From Bradyrhizobium diazoefficiens (GTDB lineage Bacteria; Pseudomonadota; Alphaproteobacteria; Rhizobiales; Xanthobacteraceae): a DNA stretch of 64,000 nt. Each line of letters opens with the position of its first letter. The stretch's first letter is position 1. Below the pieces are notes generated by a model. That model was not told the DNA's origin. It did no database searches and saw nothing but the letters and a program-made list of their open reading frames with translations. This document shows positions 8,454-18,651 of this stretch, in pieces. The position numbers and the translations under genes are program-made. The stretch spans positions 806,001-870,000 of the forward strand of contig NZ_CP067101.1 in assembly GCF_016616425.1 (NCBI RefSeq). The letters are read 5' to 3'.

Positions 8454-8922
8454 GTGCGCGGCGAGCCTGCGGGATACGAACTCAGTGAAGAGCCGCACCC
8501 GCTTCGTCTTGCGAGCTATGCGGCATTCCTGGAATATCTTCTCGAGGCCGTGGCCCCTTCTCCGCACACCATTATTGCCGCGGGGCACGCGGCGACCTAC
8601 GCACTCGCTCACGCGCGCGCTCGGCCCAGCTCATTGCGGCGACTCGCTCTGTTGGCGCCGACTTGGCGCGGGCACTTGCCGACCATGATGAATGGACGTC
8701 GGCCGTTCTTCGATCGCCTTTGTAAGGCCGTCGATCTGCCGGTGCTCGGACCTGTGCTCTACAAATTGAATGTCAATCGCGTCATCGTTCGCTTCATGGC
8801 TGCTGGACATGTCTACGCCGATCCGGCGTGGCTAAGCGGCGAACGGCTGCGCGAAAAACCGACGGTCACCCCGAGCTCGCGGTGCTCGATACGCGTCGAT
8901 CCGGTTTGTGACCGGTGCGCTC
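8454..8922 (+). pseudogene. Alpha/beta-hydrolase, 5' fragment (split by IS21-family element)
   Basis: The frame from 8454 encodes an alpha/beta-hydrolase core: the segment around IIAAGHAATYALAHA resembles a nucleophile elbow (Gly-His-Ala, so the usual Ser may be lost), followed by LLAPTWRGHLPTMM. It lacks a clear start, and a TAG lies 18 nt upstream. At 8869-8872 a run of four Cs puts the tail out of frame. Dropping one C continues the protein as ...YASIRFVTGAL, which joins directly to DPVETSEPFLAL at 13866 once the IS element and one CGCTC copy are removed. The gene is therefore broken by insertion and also by a probable single-base frameshift. Confidence 0.7.
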
Positions 8923-9203
<281 letters not shown>

Positions 9204-9220
9204 CTATTCTTGAGGGGGTA

Positions 9221-9709
9221 GTGTCTCACGTCACGATCACTGACCCGCATCATTTTCTGTTCGGGCATCGGCTTGAGGTGCTGAAGGAGCGGTCGGGGCG
9301 CGGTCCCGCCTACGTCGTTGTCGCGCTGCCGGACGGCCGGCCGCGGGCGGTTCGGATCGCGTCGACGGATCTTGCCGAGACGCCGATCACTTCCCGCCCG
9401 ACCGCTGCCGATCTGCCGCGCATCAGTGCACGTACGCTGATCCCATTGATGCAACATTTGAGCGCGAGTCTGGGTCTTCTCGACGAGAAGGTGATTCGCG
9501 ATGGCCCACCGACCGCTTCCAGGTCGCGTTGCGTATCGACCCCTGCCGACCTTGGCAAATCCACCCGGCCGCTCAACGGCCGATATTCCGCGCCTGTGGC
9601 CGAATCTGTCGGCCGCGACGCAAACCCAGATTGCTCAAACGATCGCCGCGCTGATGCGGCGAATGCAAGCGATTCCCGGCACGCCCGGAAGGGGACAGGG
9701 TCGTGCTGA
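9221..9709 (+). CDS. DUF5372-like small protein associated with serine recombinase
   Basis: A 162-aa frame. The first ~60 residues (VTITDPHHFLFGHRLEVL...VALPDGRPRAVRIASTDL) fit the short beta-rich DUF5372 family found directly upstream of large serine recombinases. The C-terminal third has low-complexity composition and overlaps the next small frame by ~200 nt, so the true stop may have been shifted. Its function in the family is unknown; an accessory role in recombination is inferred from linkage. Confidence 0.55.
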   Translation: MSHVTITDPHHFLFGHRLEVLKERSGRGPAYVVVALPDGRPRAVRIASTDLAETPITSRPTAADLPRISARTLIPLMQHLSASLGLLDEKVIRDGPPTASRSRCVSTPADLGKSTRPLNGRYSAPVAESVGRDANPDCSNDRRADAANASDSRHARKGTGSC

Positions 9710-9728
9710 TCAGCTCGAACATCGCTGA
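9501..9728 (+). CDS. Small recombinase-linked protein
   Basis: A 75-aa frame whose core (IPRLWPNLSAATQTQIAQTIAALMRRM) is an amphipathic helix typical of the short protein encoded between DUF5372-like and recombinase genes in these cassettes. It overlaps the start of the recombinase at 9703. It is supported by gene order more than by sequence. Confidence 0.4.
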   Translation: MAHRPLPGRVAYRPLPTLANPPGRSTADIPRLWPNLSAATQTQIAQTIAALMRRMQAIPGTPGRGQGRADQLEHR

Positions 9729-11809
9729 CGAGCGGCTCACGACCGCACACCGAGCCAAACTGGCCTATGTCTACGTGCGGCAGTCATCCGTGAACCAAGT
9801 GCGCCAACATCAGGAGAGCACCGAGCTGCAGTATCGCCTCGTCGATCGCGCCATCGGTCTGGGCTGGCCGCCGGAGCGCGTCCCAGGTCATTGACGAGGA
9901 TCTGGGCAAATCCGGTGCTGGCGGCGTGGACCGTCATGGTTTCCAGAAGCTCATTGCCGAGATCGGCCTTGGCAACGCCGGTCTTGTGGTGAGCCTCGAC
10001 GCTTCTCGCTTGGCCCGCAATAACCGGGACTGGCATCAGCTTCTGGAACTGTGCTCGGTGTTCGGCGTGGTCATTGCGGATGGCGAGCGGCTTTACGATC
10101 CGCGCGCCTACCACGACCGCCTGCTGTTGGGCTTGTCCGGCATCATGAGCGAGGCGGAGTTGCATCAGCTTCGGATGCGCCTTCACCAAGGGGAACGCCA
10201 GAAAGCGGCGCGCGGCGAACTGCGGCTGCCCCTGCCAGCCGGGCTCGCCTATGATCGAGCAGGCACAATTATTCTCAATCCCGATGAGGAGGTGCAGGCC
10301 CGTCTTCATCTCGTGTTTGCCAAATTCCGGGAACTGCAAAGCGCTCGCCGTGTGATGCGGTACTTAGACAGGAACGGATTGTCCTTGCCGGTTCGACCGC
10401 TGCTTGGACCATCTCCACACGAGATCGTCTGGCGTGCGCCAGACAGTGCACGCGTCCTTAGTATCCTTCAAAATCCGGCCTATGCTGGGGCGTATGTTTA
10501 TGGCCGCCGGCAAAAGGATCCGAGCCGATGCCGGCCGGGGTCGCTAACGGGAACGGTCAAGGTGGCGATCGGGGATTGGGCGGTTTGCCTCCACGCCGCT
10601 CACCCAGGCTATATCAGCTGGGAGGAGTTCATGGCCAACCAGGGACGACTGGCAGATAACGTCTTCCGCTATGAGGCAGGACACTCTGGCGTACCGCGCA
10701 AGGGGGCTGCCCTGTTACAAGGAATTGCGATCTGCGGCCGTTGCGGACGGCGCATGAGCATGCGCTACACGGGCCCAAATGCCGATTATCCGGTCTATTG
10801 CTGCCGCTCGGATCGGGACCAGCAAGGCAGTGCACTGTGTCAGGAAGTTCGGGCCTTGGCGGTTGACGCGCTGGTCGAGCGGGTGGTCCTCGATGCCCTG
10901 GTGCCGGATCAGATTGAGATCGCACTCGCGGCGGCGGGCCAACTGGAGCAGGAGAGCCGTCAGCTCGAGCGCCAGTGGGCGCTTCGCGTGGAGCGCGCCC
11001 GCTACGAGGCCGAGCGCGCTCGGCGTCAGTATGACGCCGTAGAGCCCGAGAACCGTCTTGTGGCGCGCTCACTTGAGCGAGCTTGGGAAGAGAAGCTGCG
11101 TGTCGTCGAGGCGGTCGAGCAGCAGCATGCGCGTTGGCGTGTGCAAGAGCCGCTTCTGATTGGCCCGGCGGAACGCGCAGGGCTCCAGGCGCTCGGCGAG
11201 AACCTGCCGCGGATTTGGAATGCGGCCACCACGTCGGCAGCCGATCGCAAGCGCATTCTGCGATTTGTCATCCGCGAAGTCGTGCTTGATCAAAAGCGGA
11301 CCCGAGGTCAGGTGTGGCTCAAGATCGTCTGGCAGACCGGCGCAACCAGCGAGCATCACGTACAACGGCGCGTTCACACCTACCGCAACTACATCGACAT
11401 TGGTCGATTGCGGCGACGGATCGTCGAGTTGAATGCTGAACACCAAATGGATGGCGAGATCGCGGCAATACTCAATCAGGAAGGCTTCGTCGCGGCCCGA
11501 GGCTGCGCCTTCAAAGGCGAGAACGTCTGGGTGTTGCGCACCCGCTGGGGCATTCCCACCGTCAAAATCAACGGCGTGGACAAGAATCCGATGCGCTGGC
11601 CCGACGGTAGCTTCTCGATTCAGGGCGCAGCGGTTGAGCTTGGAGTAACCTCGCAAACGGTGTTCGATTATCTCGCGCGCGGATTGCTGGCAGGTCGTCA
11701 GCTAACCAAAGGCCAGCCATGGCAGATCGAGCTCTCAGACGAACAAATAAGTCAGCTTCGCAACCGGGTACGACGACGCACCAAGCGTTCGAAGAAGGAG
11801 GCATCATGA
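9703..11809 (+). pseudogene. Large serine recombinase, frameshifted near residue 60
   Basis: The first frame (9703-9894) carries the catalytic block YVYVRQSS with the nucleophilic Ser at about residue 29. It then stops prematurely after GWPPERV. Reading one base fewer in the CCC run at 9882-9884 continues as VIDEDLGKSGAGG and joins the 627-aa frame beginning at 9926. That frame has the rest of the resolvase domain (SLDASRLARNNRDW), the recombinase domain (~250-290), a zinc beta-ribbon (CGRCGRR ... CCRSDRDQ) and a coiled coil (~330-400). The corrected protein would be ~700 aa. As written the long frame lacks the catalytic Ser, so it is inactive unless the extra C is a sequencing error. Confidence 0.85.
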
Positions 11810-12481
11810 AGTCATCGGCTCAGCGAACACGGTGCCCCATTCGGCAACGCTGCGGTTCGACGTGATCAGCATGGCACCGGTTTCGTAACGGCGGCTGACC
11901 AGCTGGAAGAACAGATGCGCGGCGTCCGGCTCCAGCGGCAGATAGCCGAGCTCGTCGACGATGAGCAGCTTCGGCTTCGCCAGCGCGAGCAGCTTCTCGT
12001 CCAGGCGCCGCTCGCCATGCGCCTTGGCCAGGCCCGCGACGAGCGTCGTCGCCGTGGTGAACTGCACGGTGTAACCGGCTAGGATCGCTTCCCGCCCGAG
12101 CGCGATCGACAAGTGCGTCTTACCGACGCCCGGCGGGCCGAGCAGCAGCACATTCTCGCCGTTGGCGATCCAACGTGACGCGGCCAAGTCGCGGATCTGC
12201 TTAGGATCGATCGAGGGCTGCGCCTCGAAGTCGAAGCCTGCGAGCTCCTTCACGGCCGGGAAGTGTGCAAGCTTCAGCGCCATATCGATGCGGCGATGAT
12301 CCTTGCGCGCGATCTCACGCTCGCATAGCAGGATCAGCGTCTCACGCGCCGACAGGTTCGCGCGCGCCGCCTCGTCGAGCAAACTATCAAGCTGATCGCG
12401 GATGCCGGAGAGCTGCAATCGCGCCAGCATGGCATCAAGGGGATCAGTCGGTGCTTCGGTTGCCTTCTTTGTGCGCGTCAT
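11804..12481 (-). pseudogene. IstB ATPase (IS21 transposition helper), N-terminal fragment
   Basis: A 225-aa frame, truncated from the family's usual ~250-270 aa. It has an AAA+ Walker A (GPPGVGKTH, ~110), Walker B (LLIVDELGYLP, ~160) and sensor region (LITSNRSVAEWG, ~205). After WGTVF the sequence runs into the inserted element and stops. The missing C-terminus is at 8925-9188. The start ATG overlaps the istA stop by one base (TGATG). Confidence 0.9.
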
Positions 12482-13731
12482 CAGAAGCTTCCCCCGGTCA
12501 CGGCTTCATATTCGGCAAGCGGACGCAACAACGAATGCGGTGGAGACGACCCCGGCACCGCCGCCGCAATCTCCGGCCGGCGGACCGCGCCATTGTGCCC
12601 GGCAACACCATCGAGATGGGCCGGATCGACAATCCGCAGCCGGCGCCCCTTCGATTGCTCGTGAACCGCGACCTGGTGCACGCCATGGCGGATCCGCACC
12701 TCGCCAGCCACGATGGTCACCGCGACGCGCTCACCAATAAGGCGCCACGGTACCGAGTAACTATTGGTGTCGATCTCGATGGCGCAATCATTGCCGACGA
12801 TCCGGGTTAGCTCGCGCAATGATCCGAACGAGGGCCGCCCGCCGAGCGGTTTTAACCGGTGGGCCTCGTCTCGTGCGAAGCGGATGATCGGCGCTTCGCC
12901 GGTCGTGCCGTGGATACGGACGTTCGCAACCTCTCGCTCCCACCTGGCGAGATGGGCCTCAAACGCTTCCCAACTTGCAAAGGAATGACCTGCGATCGCG
13001 TTCTTCTTCACATAGCCGACGCCATTCTCCGTCTTGCCCTTTGTGCGGGCCCGATATGGTGCGCAGGCGCGAGGACGGAAGCCCCAGTGCTTCGAGAAGG
13101 CAATCAGCCTGTCGTTGAACTGAACCGACCGGCTCACCGCGTCGTGGCGCACCACAAGTGCGCGTGGGTTATCCATCAGCACTTCCTCCGGTACACCGCT
13201 GAAGGTGGTGAATGTGCTTTCGAGCCCGGCAAACCAGTGCTCTTGCTTCTCGGCCCGGAACGCTCGCACATGGAGCCGTCGCGAATGTCCGAGCGTCGCC
13301 ACGAACACGAATGCCTTGACCTTCGTTCCGCCGATCTCGACCAGACGCTCCCCGAAGTCGATCTGCAGCTGGCGACCCGGAGGTGTCTCGAACCGAGTCG
13401 TCGCAAGCGCCTCCGCCTTCAGCGCCTGCCGATAAGGCTGCACCGCGCGCTGCAGCGTTCGCCGGCTGACTGTCACGCCTTTCTCAGTCAATAGATCCTG
13501 GCGCACCACGTCCGCATTGCCACGATGGCGAATGAACCTCTCGCGCAGCCAGCCCTCAAGGCCATGGAGCCGTTGCGGCCTCTCGGGCGACTTGAACGGC
13601 TTCACCCCGCCCGCCGCCACATAACCCTTCACCGTGTGATGGCTGCAGCCCAGCTCGCGCGCAATCCGCTTCAGCCCCCATCCGCACGCCCTCAGGCGCA
13701 ACATCTCCGCCACGTCATCCGGCGTCTTCAT
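12481..13731 (-). CDS. istA: IstA transposase of the IS21-family element
   Basis: A 416-aa protein when started at the ATG at 13731 (MKTPDDVAEMLRLRACG), the usual start of the family. An N-terminal helix-turn-helix (IARELGCSHHTVKGY, ~20-35) is followed by a DDE integrase core: Asp in LQIDFGERL, Asp in LMDNPRALV and Glu in RTKGKTENGVGYVK. A C-terminal beta-barrel-like region follows. It appears intact. An upstream in-frame GTG/ATG (to 13788) exists, but it lies towards the IS terminal repeats and is less likely. Confidence 0.9.
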   Translation of the reverse strand: MKTPDDVAEMLRLRACGWGLKRIARELGCSHHTVKGYVAAGGVKPFKSPERPQRLHGLEGWLRERFIRHRGNADVVRQDLLTEKGVTVSRRTLQRAVQPYRQALKAEALATTRFETPPGRQLQIDFGERLVEIGGTKVKAFVFVATLGHSRRLHVRAFRAEKQEHWFAGLESTFTTFSGVPEEVLMDNPRALVVRHDAVSRSVQFNDRLIAFSKHWGFRPRACAPYRARTKGKTENGVGYVKKNAIAGHSFASWEAFEAHLARWEREVANVRIHGTTGEAPIIRFARDEAHRLKPLGGRPSFGSLRELTRIVGNDCAIEIDTNSYSVPWRLIGERVAVTIVAGEVRIRHGVHQVAVHEQSKGRRLRIVDPAHLDGVAGHNGAVRRPEIAAAVPGSSPPHSLLRPLAEYEAVTGGSF

Positions 13732-13838
13732 GACCTGCCCCCGTGGATCACTCCACGACGAGCTTCTAGTGATTCGTTCCCCGTTCATTTGCTCTCTCCT
13801 TGGCTATCCGAGGAGGGGGCAATTCCTCATGGCGCCGA

Positions 13839-13865
13839 GGGGGCAGTTTTCCATGGCGCGCGACA
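13839..13865. repeat. Right terminal inverted repeat of the IS21-family element
   Basis: Inverted partner of 8923-8949, followed directly by the second CGCTC copy (13866-13870). The hydrolase coding sequence resumes there. Confidence 0.85.
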
Positions 13866-14101
13866 CGCTCGATCCGGTCGAAACTAGCGAGCCGTTTTTG
13901 GCACTTGCGCGGCAAGCGGTCATCCCCATGCTGACGGTCTATGGCGATCAAACACCACCACGATCCCGTGCCGAGATGGAAGCACTGGCAAACGTCGAGG
14001 GCATGCAACGCAGCCGCCTGCCGCGAGGCAAGCTCTCTCTGCATGAGGAGTTCGCTACAGATGTCGCGAAAGTTATCGCAGACTTTCTTGCACGGCCGTA
14101 A
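13866..14101 (+). pseudogene. Alpha/beta-hydrolase, 3' fragment
   Basis: It encodes the end of an alpha/beta-hydrolase: a strand with the acidic residue (IPMLTVYGDQTPPRSRAEM) and then LPRGKLSLHEEFA, which supplies the catalytic His, and a final helix ending FLARP. The upstream part is at 8454-8922 across the IS21 insertion. Its nearest intact neighbour is the FAH-family gene on the opposite strand, so it may once have belonged to the same catabolic cargo. Confidence 0.75.
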
Positions 14102-14392
14102 TGTTGGTCCTGCAGGGCTGAGAACCGCACGCGCAAGTGGTCGCCCCCGGCGTGCAAGCCGTAAACTCGTTCGTTCGTTTTGCTCTCAGGCACAGCCTGT
14201 GACTGCCTACCGGCGGTGCGGCGCACTCATTGTTTCGGTACGGGACGGGTTACCTATGCTACACGACCGACTGCTGCCCAATCACGCTACCAAAAGTCGG
14301 TGCGACGACCGTAACCTTTCCGAAGCTCGATCGAAGCGTTCCTAGCGGTGCCGCTCGGTCCGTCGGGCCGCTATGGCGATCGAATACCTCGG
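14102..14392. other. Intergenic, no gene seen
   Basis: A 291-bp stretch between the convergent hydrolase fragment and the end of the catabolic operon. Short frames are present, but none has composition or start signals of a gene. Confidence 0.5.
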
Positions 14393-15238
14393 TCAGTCCG
14401 CCACCACGGATTGCGTTTGGATTCCGAGGCCATCGATGCCGAGCCGCATGGTCTGACCGGCTCGCAGGAAGATCGGTTCGGGCTTCTTGCCCATCCCGAC
14501 GCCCGGTGGCGTGCCGGTCGCGATGATATCACCGGGGTGGAGCGTCCAGAGCTGGCTCACGTAACTCACAATCTTGCGGACATCGAAAATCATCGTCGCG
14601 GTAGAGCCATCCTGCATGCGTGCGCCGTTTACCTCTGTCCACAGCCGAAGCGCCTGCGGATCCGGGACTTCGTCAGCGGTAACTAGCCAGGGGCCGATAG
14701 GGCCAAAAGTGTCGGCTCCTTTTCCCTTGTCCCATGTGCCACCGCGCTCAAGCTGGAGGCTACGCTCGCTCACGTCGTTGACGATGCAGTAACCGGCGAC
14801 ATGTGCTAACGCCTCCGCCTCGGACACATAGCGGGCGGAGCTGCCGATGACGATGCCGAGTTCCACCTCCCAGTCGGTCTTGACGGAGCCACGCGGCAGT
14901 CGGACCGGATCGTTCGGACCCTGGATAGAGCCAAGGGATTTCAGGAAGACAATCGGCTCCTCAGGGATGGGGAGGCCGGCCTCGTGTGCATGATCGACGT
15001 AGTTGAGACCAATGCAGACGAAATTGACAGGACGAGGCACGCAGGGCCCAATCCGGGGCGCAGCGTCGATCATCGGTAGCGACGCCGGATCGATCGCAGC
15101 GAGCGTGGCCAGGCCGGCCTTCGACAGCGCCGCAGCATCGAAATCGCGGACATGTTTCGACAGGTCGCGCAGCGTGTTTTTGCTGTCCAACAATGCCGGC
15201 TTTTCAGCGCCGGCGGGCCCGATGCGCAGCAGTTTCAT
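14393..15238 (-). CDS. Fumarylacetoacetate-hydrolase family protein
   Basis: A 281-aa protein starting at ATG 15238 (MKLLRIGPAG), which has AAGGA about 10 nt upstream; the longer frame would need a TTG. The family's metal-binding core is visible: GLNYVDHAHEAG, EEPIVFLKS, DWEVELGIVIG, VNDVSER and GDIIATGTPPGVG, where the acidic residues bind Mg2+ or Mn2+. FAH-fold enzymes hydrolyse C-C bonds of 1,3-diketo acids or hydrate 2-hydroxydienoates. It is the last gene of a five-gene minus-strand operon with an extradiol dioxygenase, alpha/beta hydrolase, flavin monooxygenase and MFS carrier, so it probably processes a ring-cleavage product. The exact substrate is unknown. Confidence 0.85.
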   Translation of the reverse strand: MKLLRIGPAGAEKPALLDSKNTLRDLSKHVRDFDAAALSKAGLATLAAIDPASLPMIDAAPRIGPCVPRPVNFVCIGLNYVDHAHEAGLPIPEEPIVFLKSLGSIQGPNDPVRLPRGSVKTDWEVELGIVIGSSARYVSEAEALAHVAGYCIVNDVSERSLQLERGGTWDKGKGADTFGPIGPWLVTADEVPDPQALRLWTEVNGARMQDGSTATMIFDVRKIVSYVSQLWTLHPGDIIATGTPPGVGMGKKPEPIFLRAGQTMRLGIDGLGIQTQSVVAD

Positions 15239-15313
15239 CGACGTCAATTCCTTCTTTTGCAGATATCATCGCCAACCGAGGAGCGCCGTACAGCCTCGTC
15301 GGCGCGCCACGGC

Positions 15314-16201
15314 TTACGCTTTCGAAAGTTGAAATTCGAATGATGTTTTCCAATTGACGACGTCGCCTGGCGCCCAGCGCTGCGGCCGCATGGGGAGCTG
15401 CTTGTGCCACGGCCGCGGCTCGACCATTCCAGCATCTGGCAGGAATACATCCATCTCGGCGTAGAGTTCGACAAGCCGCTCCGCGCTGTCGCGAAAATAG
15501 CTGGCAATATTGTGTCCGGCGGTGTGACGCGACGGGCCCCACAGCAGCGGCACCTCGCGCGTCGCCAATGTATCCGCTGCCCGGCTGTGCGCAGAGTAGT
15601 CGCGCAGCTGGAACGCCAGATGGTGCAGCCGATGGCGCGCCTGCGGCACATTGACGATATTCAAGACGTGATGCTCGTGATTGCACGTATAGAAGCTTAC
15701 TGCCTCTCCAAAGCTATCGGTGTAGTGGAAACCAAGAACATCGCGGTAGAAAGCATCAAGCTTCCCCTCGCTATCAGGATACAGGAACGCGAAATGCCCA
15801 AGTCGGATCGGCGAGACGCCGCGTTCCGCGAAGCCCCGCGCCGGCGCGGCCATGTCTTTGAAGAGTTGGACCCGATGTCCCGGCACCGGCTCGCACTCAA
15901 GGATCTCGGTGACGCCAGGTCGCGGGTCGGACTGTCGGCTCGAAGAAATTCCGTGCGCGCTCAGGTGCGCTGCCGCCGCATCGAGCGTGGTGCTGGCAGC
16001 AAGCTGGTAACCGACCGCGAGAAGGCTGTCACTGGAAGAGCGGAAACAGAGGTCGTGATCGTTGAAACCAAGACTAAGCCACGCCGCGTCGCTTGCCGAG
16101 CCGGACGGCACAAGTCCGATCACATCGGTGTAGAAGGCGGCGTCTCGCTTGACGTCGGTCGAGCCGAGATCAAGATAGCCGAGGCGGAATGTCATAGGCA
16201 T
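15314..16201 (-). CDS. Extradiol ring-cleavage dioxygenase (VOC/glyoxalase fold)
   Basis: A 295-aa protein made of two VOC modules (~5-120 and ~130-265). The likely Fe(II) ligands are His in LGHFAFL (~138), His in LHHLAFQL (~194) and Glu in VELYAEMD (~246). This is the type I extradiol (2,3-dihydroxybiphenyl dioxygenase-like) arrangement. ATG 16201 is preceded by GGAGA at 8 nt. It should open a catechol-type ring made by the flavin monooxygenase upstream, giving a meta-cleavage product for the neighbouring alpha/beta hydrolase. It lies 21 nt after that gene and 75 nt before the FAH gene. Confidence 0.85.
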   Translation of the reverse strand: MPMTFRLGYLDLGSTDVKRDAAFYTDVIGLVPSGSASDAAWLSLGFNDHDLCFRSSSDSLLAVGYQLAASTTLDAAAAHLSAHGISSSRQSDPRPGVTEILECEPVPGHRVQLFKDMAAPARGFAERGVSPIRLGHFAFLYPDSEGKLDAFYRDVLGFHYTDSFGEAVSFYTCNHEHHVLNIVNVPQARHRLHHLAFQLRDYSAHSRAADTLATREVPLLWGPSRHTAGHNIASYFRDSAERLVELYAEMDVFLPDAGMVEPRPWHKQLPMRPQRWAPGDVVNWKTSFEFQLSKA

Positions 16202-16222
16202 TTGAAAATCTCCGTAGTGCGA

Positions 16223-17104
16223 TCATTGCCCGAGCAGGAAGCTGATGGCCTTTTGGTTGAACACGTCGGGCTTCTCGAATTGCGGCCAGTGCGCGACGTC
16301 CTCCATGGCAAAGACCGCAGAATTTTTGAGCAGGCTGTGCGCCCGCGCCGTGTTGCGCCGGAAATGCTCGCTGTCGCTTGTCGATTCGATCAGCAGGACC
16401 GGTTGGTCGATCGTTCGCCACTCATCGTCCGACAGCGCGCTCTCATTGAATCGTTCCGTTGCGGTGATCGCGAGGATGCGGGCCATGGAGGCCTTCATCT
16501 CCGGCATGCCGTAGATCGTCTGCCGCAGCTTTACGAGATCGGGGATACGCTTGACCGGATCATGGATAAGGTCGGTGAAGACACTCGATACGTTGTCCCA
16601 CGAGGGATCATCGATCGCCTTGGCCCGATCGTTGCGGATGCTCGCCGCGGCAGGAGGGGTGAAACCCGGCGGCCGCCGCAAGCCGGAGGCTGCGCAGATG
16701 ACCAACCGCTCAACCATTTCCGGATGGGCATGGGTGAAGTTGATGGCGCTCCAGCCACCCATTGACACGCCGACCAGGGAGGCGCGTGCGACGCCCTTCG
16801 CGGCCAGCACGTCATGCAGATGCTTGACGTAGTCCTGCATGGTGTAGATCTGCTGTTCCGGTTTGTCGGTGAAGCCGGCGCCGATCCAATCAAACGCAAG
16901 CACCCGGAATTGTCGAGCGAACGGCCCTATGTTTGCACAGAACGCCTCCCAACTCCCGGCAATCCCGTGCAAGAAGACCACCGTCGGCCGCTCGGGTGAG
17001 CCGGCCTCGACGATACGGGTTTTAATGCCGCCGGCGTTGATCCAATCCTGACGGAACGGGACATCCACCAGATGGGACCAGATACTTTCATGGGTGTCGG
17101 GCAT
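16223..17104 (-). CDS. Alpha/beta hydrolase, meta-cleavage-product hydrolase type
   Basis: A 293-aa protein from ATG 17104 (MPDTHES), 11 nt after the monooxygenase stop; an upstream in-frame start would overlap that gene. It has an oxyanion segment VFLHGIAGS, nucleophile elbow GVSMGGW (Ser ~113), acid region LLIESTSDSEHF and catalytic His in VAHWPQFEKP. It resembles MhpC/BphD-type C-C hydrolases that split meta-cleavage products to a dienoate and an acid. Its position between the monooxygenase and dioxygenase supports that role. Confidence 0.85.
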   Translation of the reverse strand: MPDTHESIWSHLVDVPFRQDWINAGGIKTRIVEAGSPERPTVVFLHGIAGSWEAFCANIGPFARQFRVLAFDWIGAGFTDKPEQQIYTMQDYVKHLHDVLAAKGVARASLVGVSMGGWSAINFTHAHPEMVERLVICAASGLRRPPGFTPPAAASIRNDRAKAIDDPSWDNVSSVFTDLIHDPVKRIPDLVKLRQTIYGMPEMKASMARILAITATERFNESALSDDEWRTIDQPVLLIESTSDSEHFRRNTARAHSLLKNSAVFAMEDVAHWPQFEKPDVFNQKAISFLLGQ

Positions 17105-17115
17105 GTGCGAGGACC

Positions 17116-18651
17116 TTATGCTTTTGAGAGGGAGCGCGCTGGTGGATGTAGAGCCTCGCGCCATCGGTCAGCGAGGTGTTCAGGAGCGCCGGTCCCGAAT
17201 ACGTAAAGATCGGGCCGAATAAGTACGGCGGGCGCGCTGCAGTCGTCGAGCCACGCGGTTAGGTCGGTCGCGAACGGAGACAATTCGGGCGTGGACAGAT
17301 TGAATTGAGCAAGCCCTGTGGCGCGCTCGGGCGGAAGTGCCGGTTCCCTCGAAAGAAGGACGGCTCGACCCGCGAAGACATCGTCGAGACGGCTCACACC
17401 AGCGGAGCTTTCAGCCACGGGCTGTGGGAATAGCGATCCCGCACCGGCCGTACCAGCTAACACGCAGCCGCCTGACAGCGGTGGATAGGCCATGGGCAAA
17501 GCCTGTTTACCCGCCAGCAGGTCGGCGCGCATCTGCTCATCGCGATCGGCCGCGATCGACGGGTCGGTAGTGCAAACAATTCGCCCCAGCTTGATCGCAA
17601 GGTCGATGATGAAGCGCAACTGCGGCTCGCGCTCAGTCTGATAGCTGTCGAGAAGCGCGTCGTCAGCGTTGCCGCTGAGCACGAAAGCCAGTTTCCAGGC
17701 CAGGTTGGCGGCATCGCGCAGGCCAGAGCACATGCCCTGGCCGGCGAAAGGCGGCGTTTGGTGCGCGCTGTCGCCCGCAAGCAGGATGCTGCCGCTCCGC
17801 CAGCGATCTGCCATCAGCGCGTGGAAGCGGTAGACGGCGCGTCGCTCGATCGTATGGGGCGCCGGAAAACCGCGCGCCTCGATCAGACGCCGGATTGTAT
17901 CCGTCTCCCGCATCGCTTCCGGGACCTCGCCAGGGAGCAACATGAATTCCCATCGATGCCGGCCCGGCCCCATACGCATGAATGTGGCCGGCCGCGCGGG
18001 GTCACAGAACTGTAGATTGCGATCCGGCAGCGCAGTCTCGTCTGAAGCCAGGCAGTCGACCACCAGCCAGGGCTCATCGAAGCCGTCATCGGCGAGCGTC
18101 GTCCCAATCAGCGAGCGTACGACCGAGGAGGCGCCGTCGCAGCCGATCAGGAAGCGGCACTTCACCACCTCCTCGCCTTCCGGGCTATCTAGCCGTGCCG
18201 TAACTCCGCCGGGCCCGTCCTGCAGACTCACCAGGCTACGCAAGGTGCGGATTTCGCCGCGCCCCGATGCGCGGACCGCCGCGCGCAGGGCATCTTCCAC
18301 GGCCGGCTGAAAGAACGTCACGTTGGGCGGCCAACCAGACGGGCGCTTCATGCTGGCGCGGTCGTAGCGCAGCACCAGGCGACCATCTGAACCGAGGAAA
18401 TCATAGAAGCGCGATTCCCTCACATGCGGTATGATCTGCTCGGCGACCCCAGCTTGCTGGAAGATGCGCCATATCTCGTGGTCAAATCCCACCGCCCGCG
18501 GCAGCGGATAGACCACCGCCTCCTTGTCGATCGCCAGCACGCGCACGCCACGCCGAACGAGCAGCGCCGTCAGTGTGGCGCCTACCGGGCCGAGGCCCAC
18601 CACAAGCACATCGGGCCCGGCTTCTTCGGATGTCAGCATCGCGTCACTCAC
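17116..18651 (-). CDS. FAD-dependent aromatic monooxygenase (MhpA/PheA type)
   Basis: About 511 aa from the GTG at 18651, which overlaps the MFS stop (GTGA) and has GGACGG ~10 nt upstream; ATG 18639 is the alternative. Features of group A flavoprotein hydroxylases are clear: a GxGxxG-type Rossmann motif (VVGLGPVGATLTALL), the DG motif (LIGCDGASSVVRS) and the GD motif (LLAGDSAHQTPPFAGQGMCSGLRDAANLAWKL, in pieces). The ~130-residue C-terminal thioredoxin-like domain fits the phenol or 3-hydroxyphenylpropionate hydroxylase subgroup. It should use NAD(P)H and O2 to make a catechol-type substrate for the dioxygenase. Confidence 0.88.
   Translation of the reverse strand: MSDAMLTSEEAGPDVLVVGLGPVGATLTALLVRRGVRVLAIDKEAVVYPLPRAVGFDHEIWRIFQQAGVAEQIIPHVRESRFYDFLGSDGRLVLRYDRASMKRPSGWPPNVTFFQPAVEDALRAAVRASGRGEIRTLRSLVSLQDGPGGVTARLDSPEGEEVVKCRFLIGCDGASSVVRSLIGTTLADDGFDEPWLVVDCLASDETALPDRNLQFCDPARPATFMRMGPGRHRWEFMLLPGEVPEAMRETDTIRRLIEARGFPAPHTIERRAVYRFHALMADRWRSGSILLAGDSAHQTPPFAGQGMCSGLRDAANLAWKLAFVLSGNADDALLDSYQTEREPQLRFIIDLAIKLGRIVCTTDPSIAADRDEQMRADLLAGKQALPMAYPPLSGGCVLAGTAGAGSLFPQPVAESSAGVSRLDDVFAGRAVLLSREPALPPERATGLAQFNLSTPELSPFATDLTAWLDDCSAPAVLIRPDLYVFGTGAPEHLADRWREALHPPARSLSKA

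Noticed and set aside
15404..16765. 453-aa plus-strand frame
   Set aside because: Antisense to the extradiol dioxygenase and alpha/beta hydrolase, both with intact active-site motifs.
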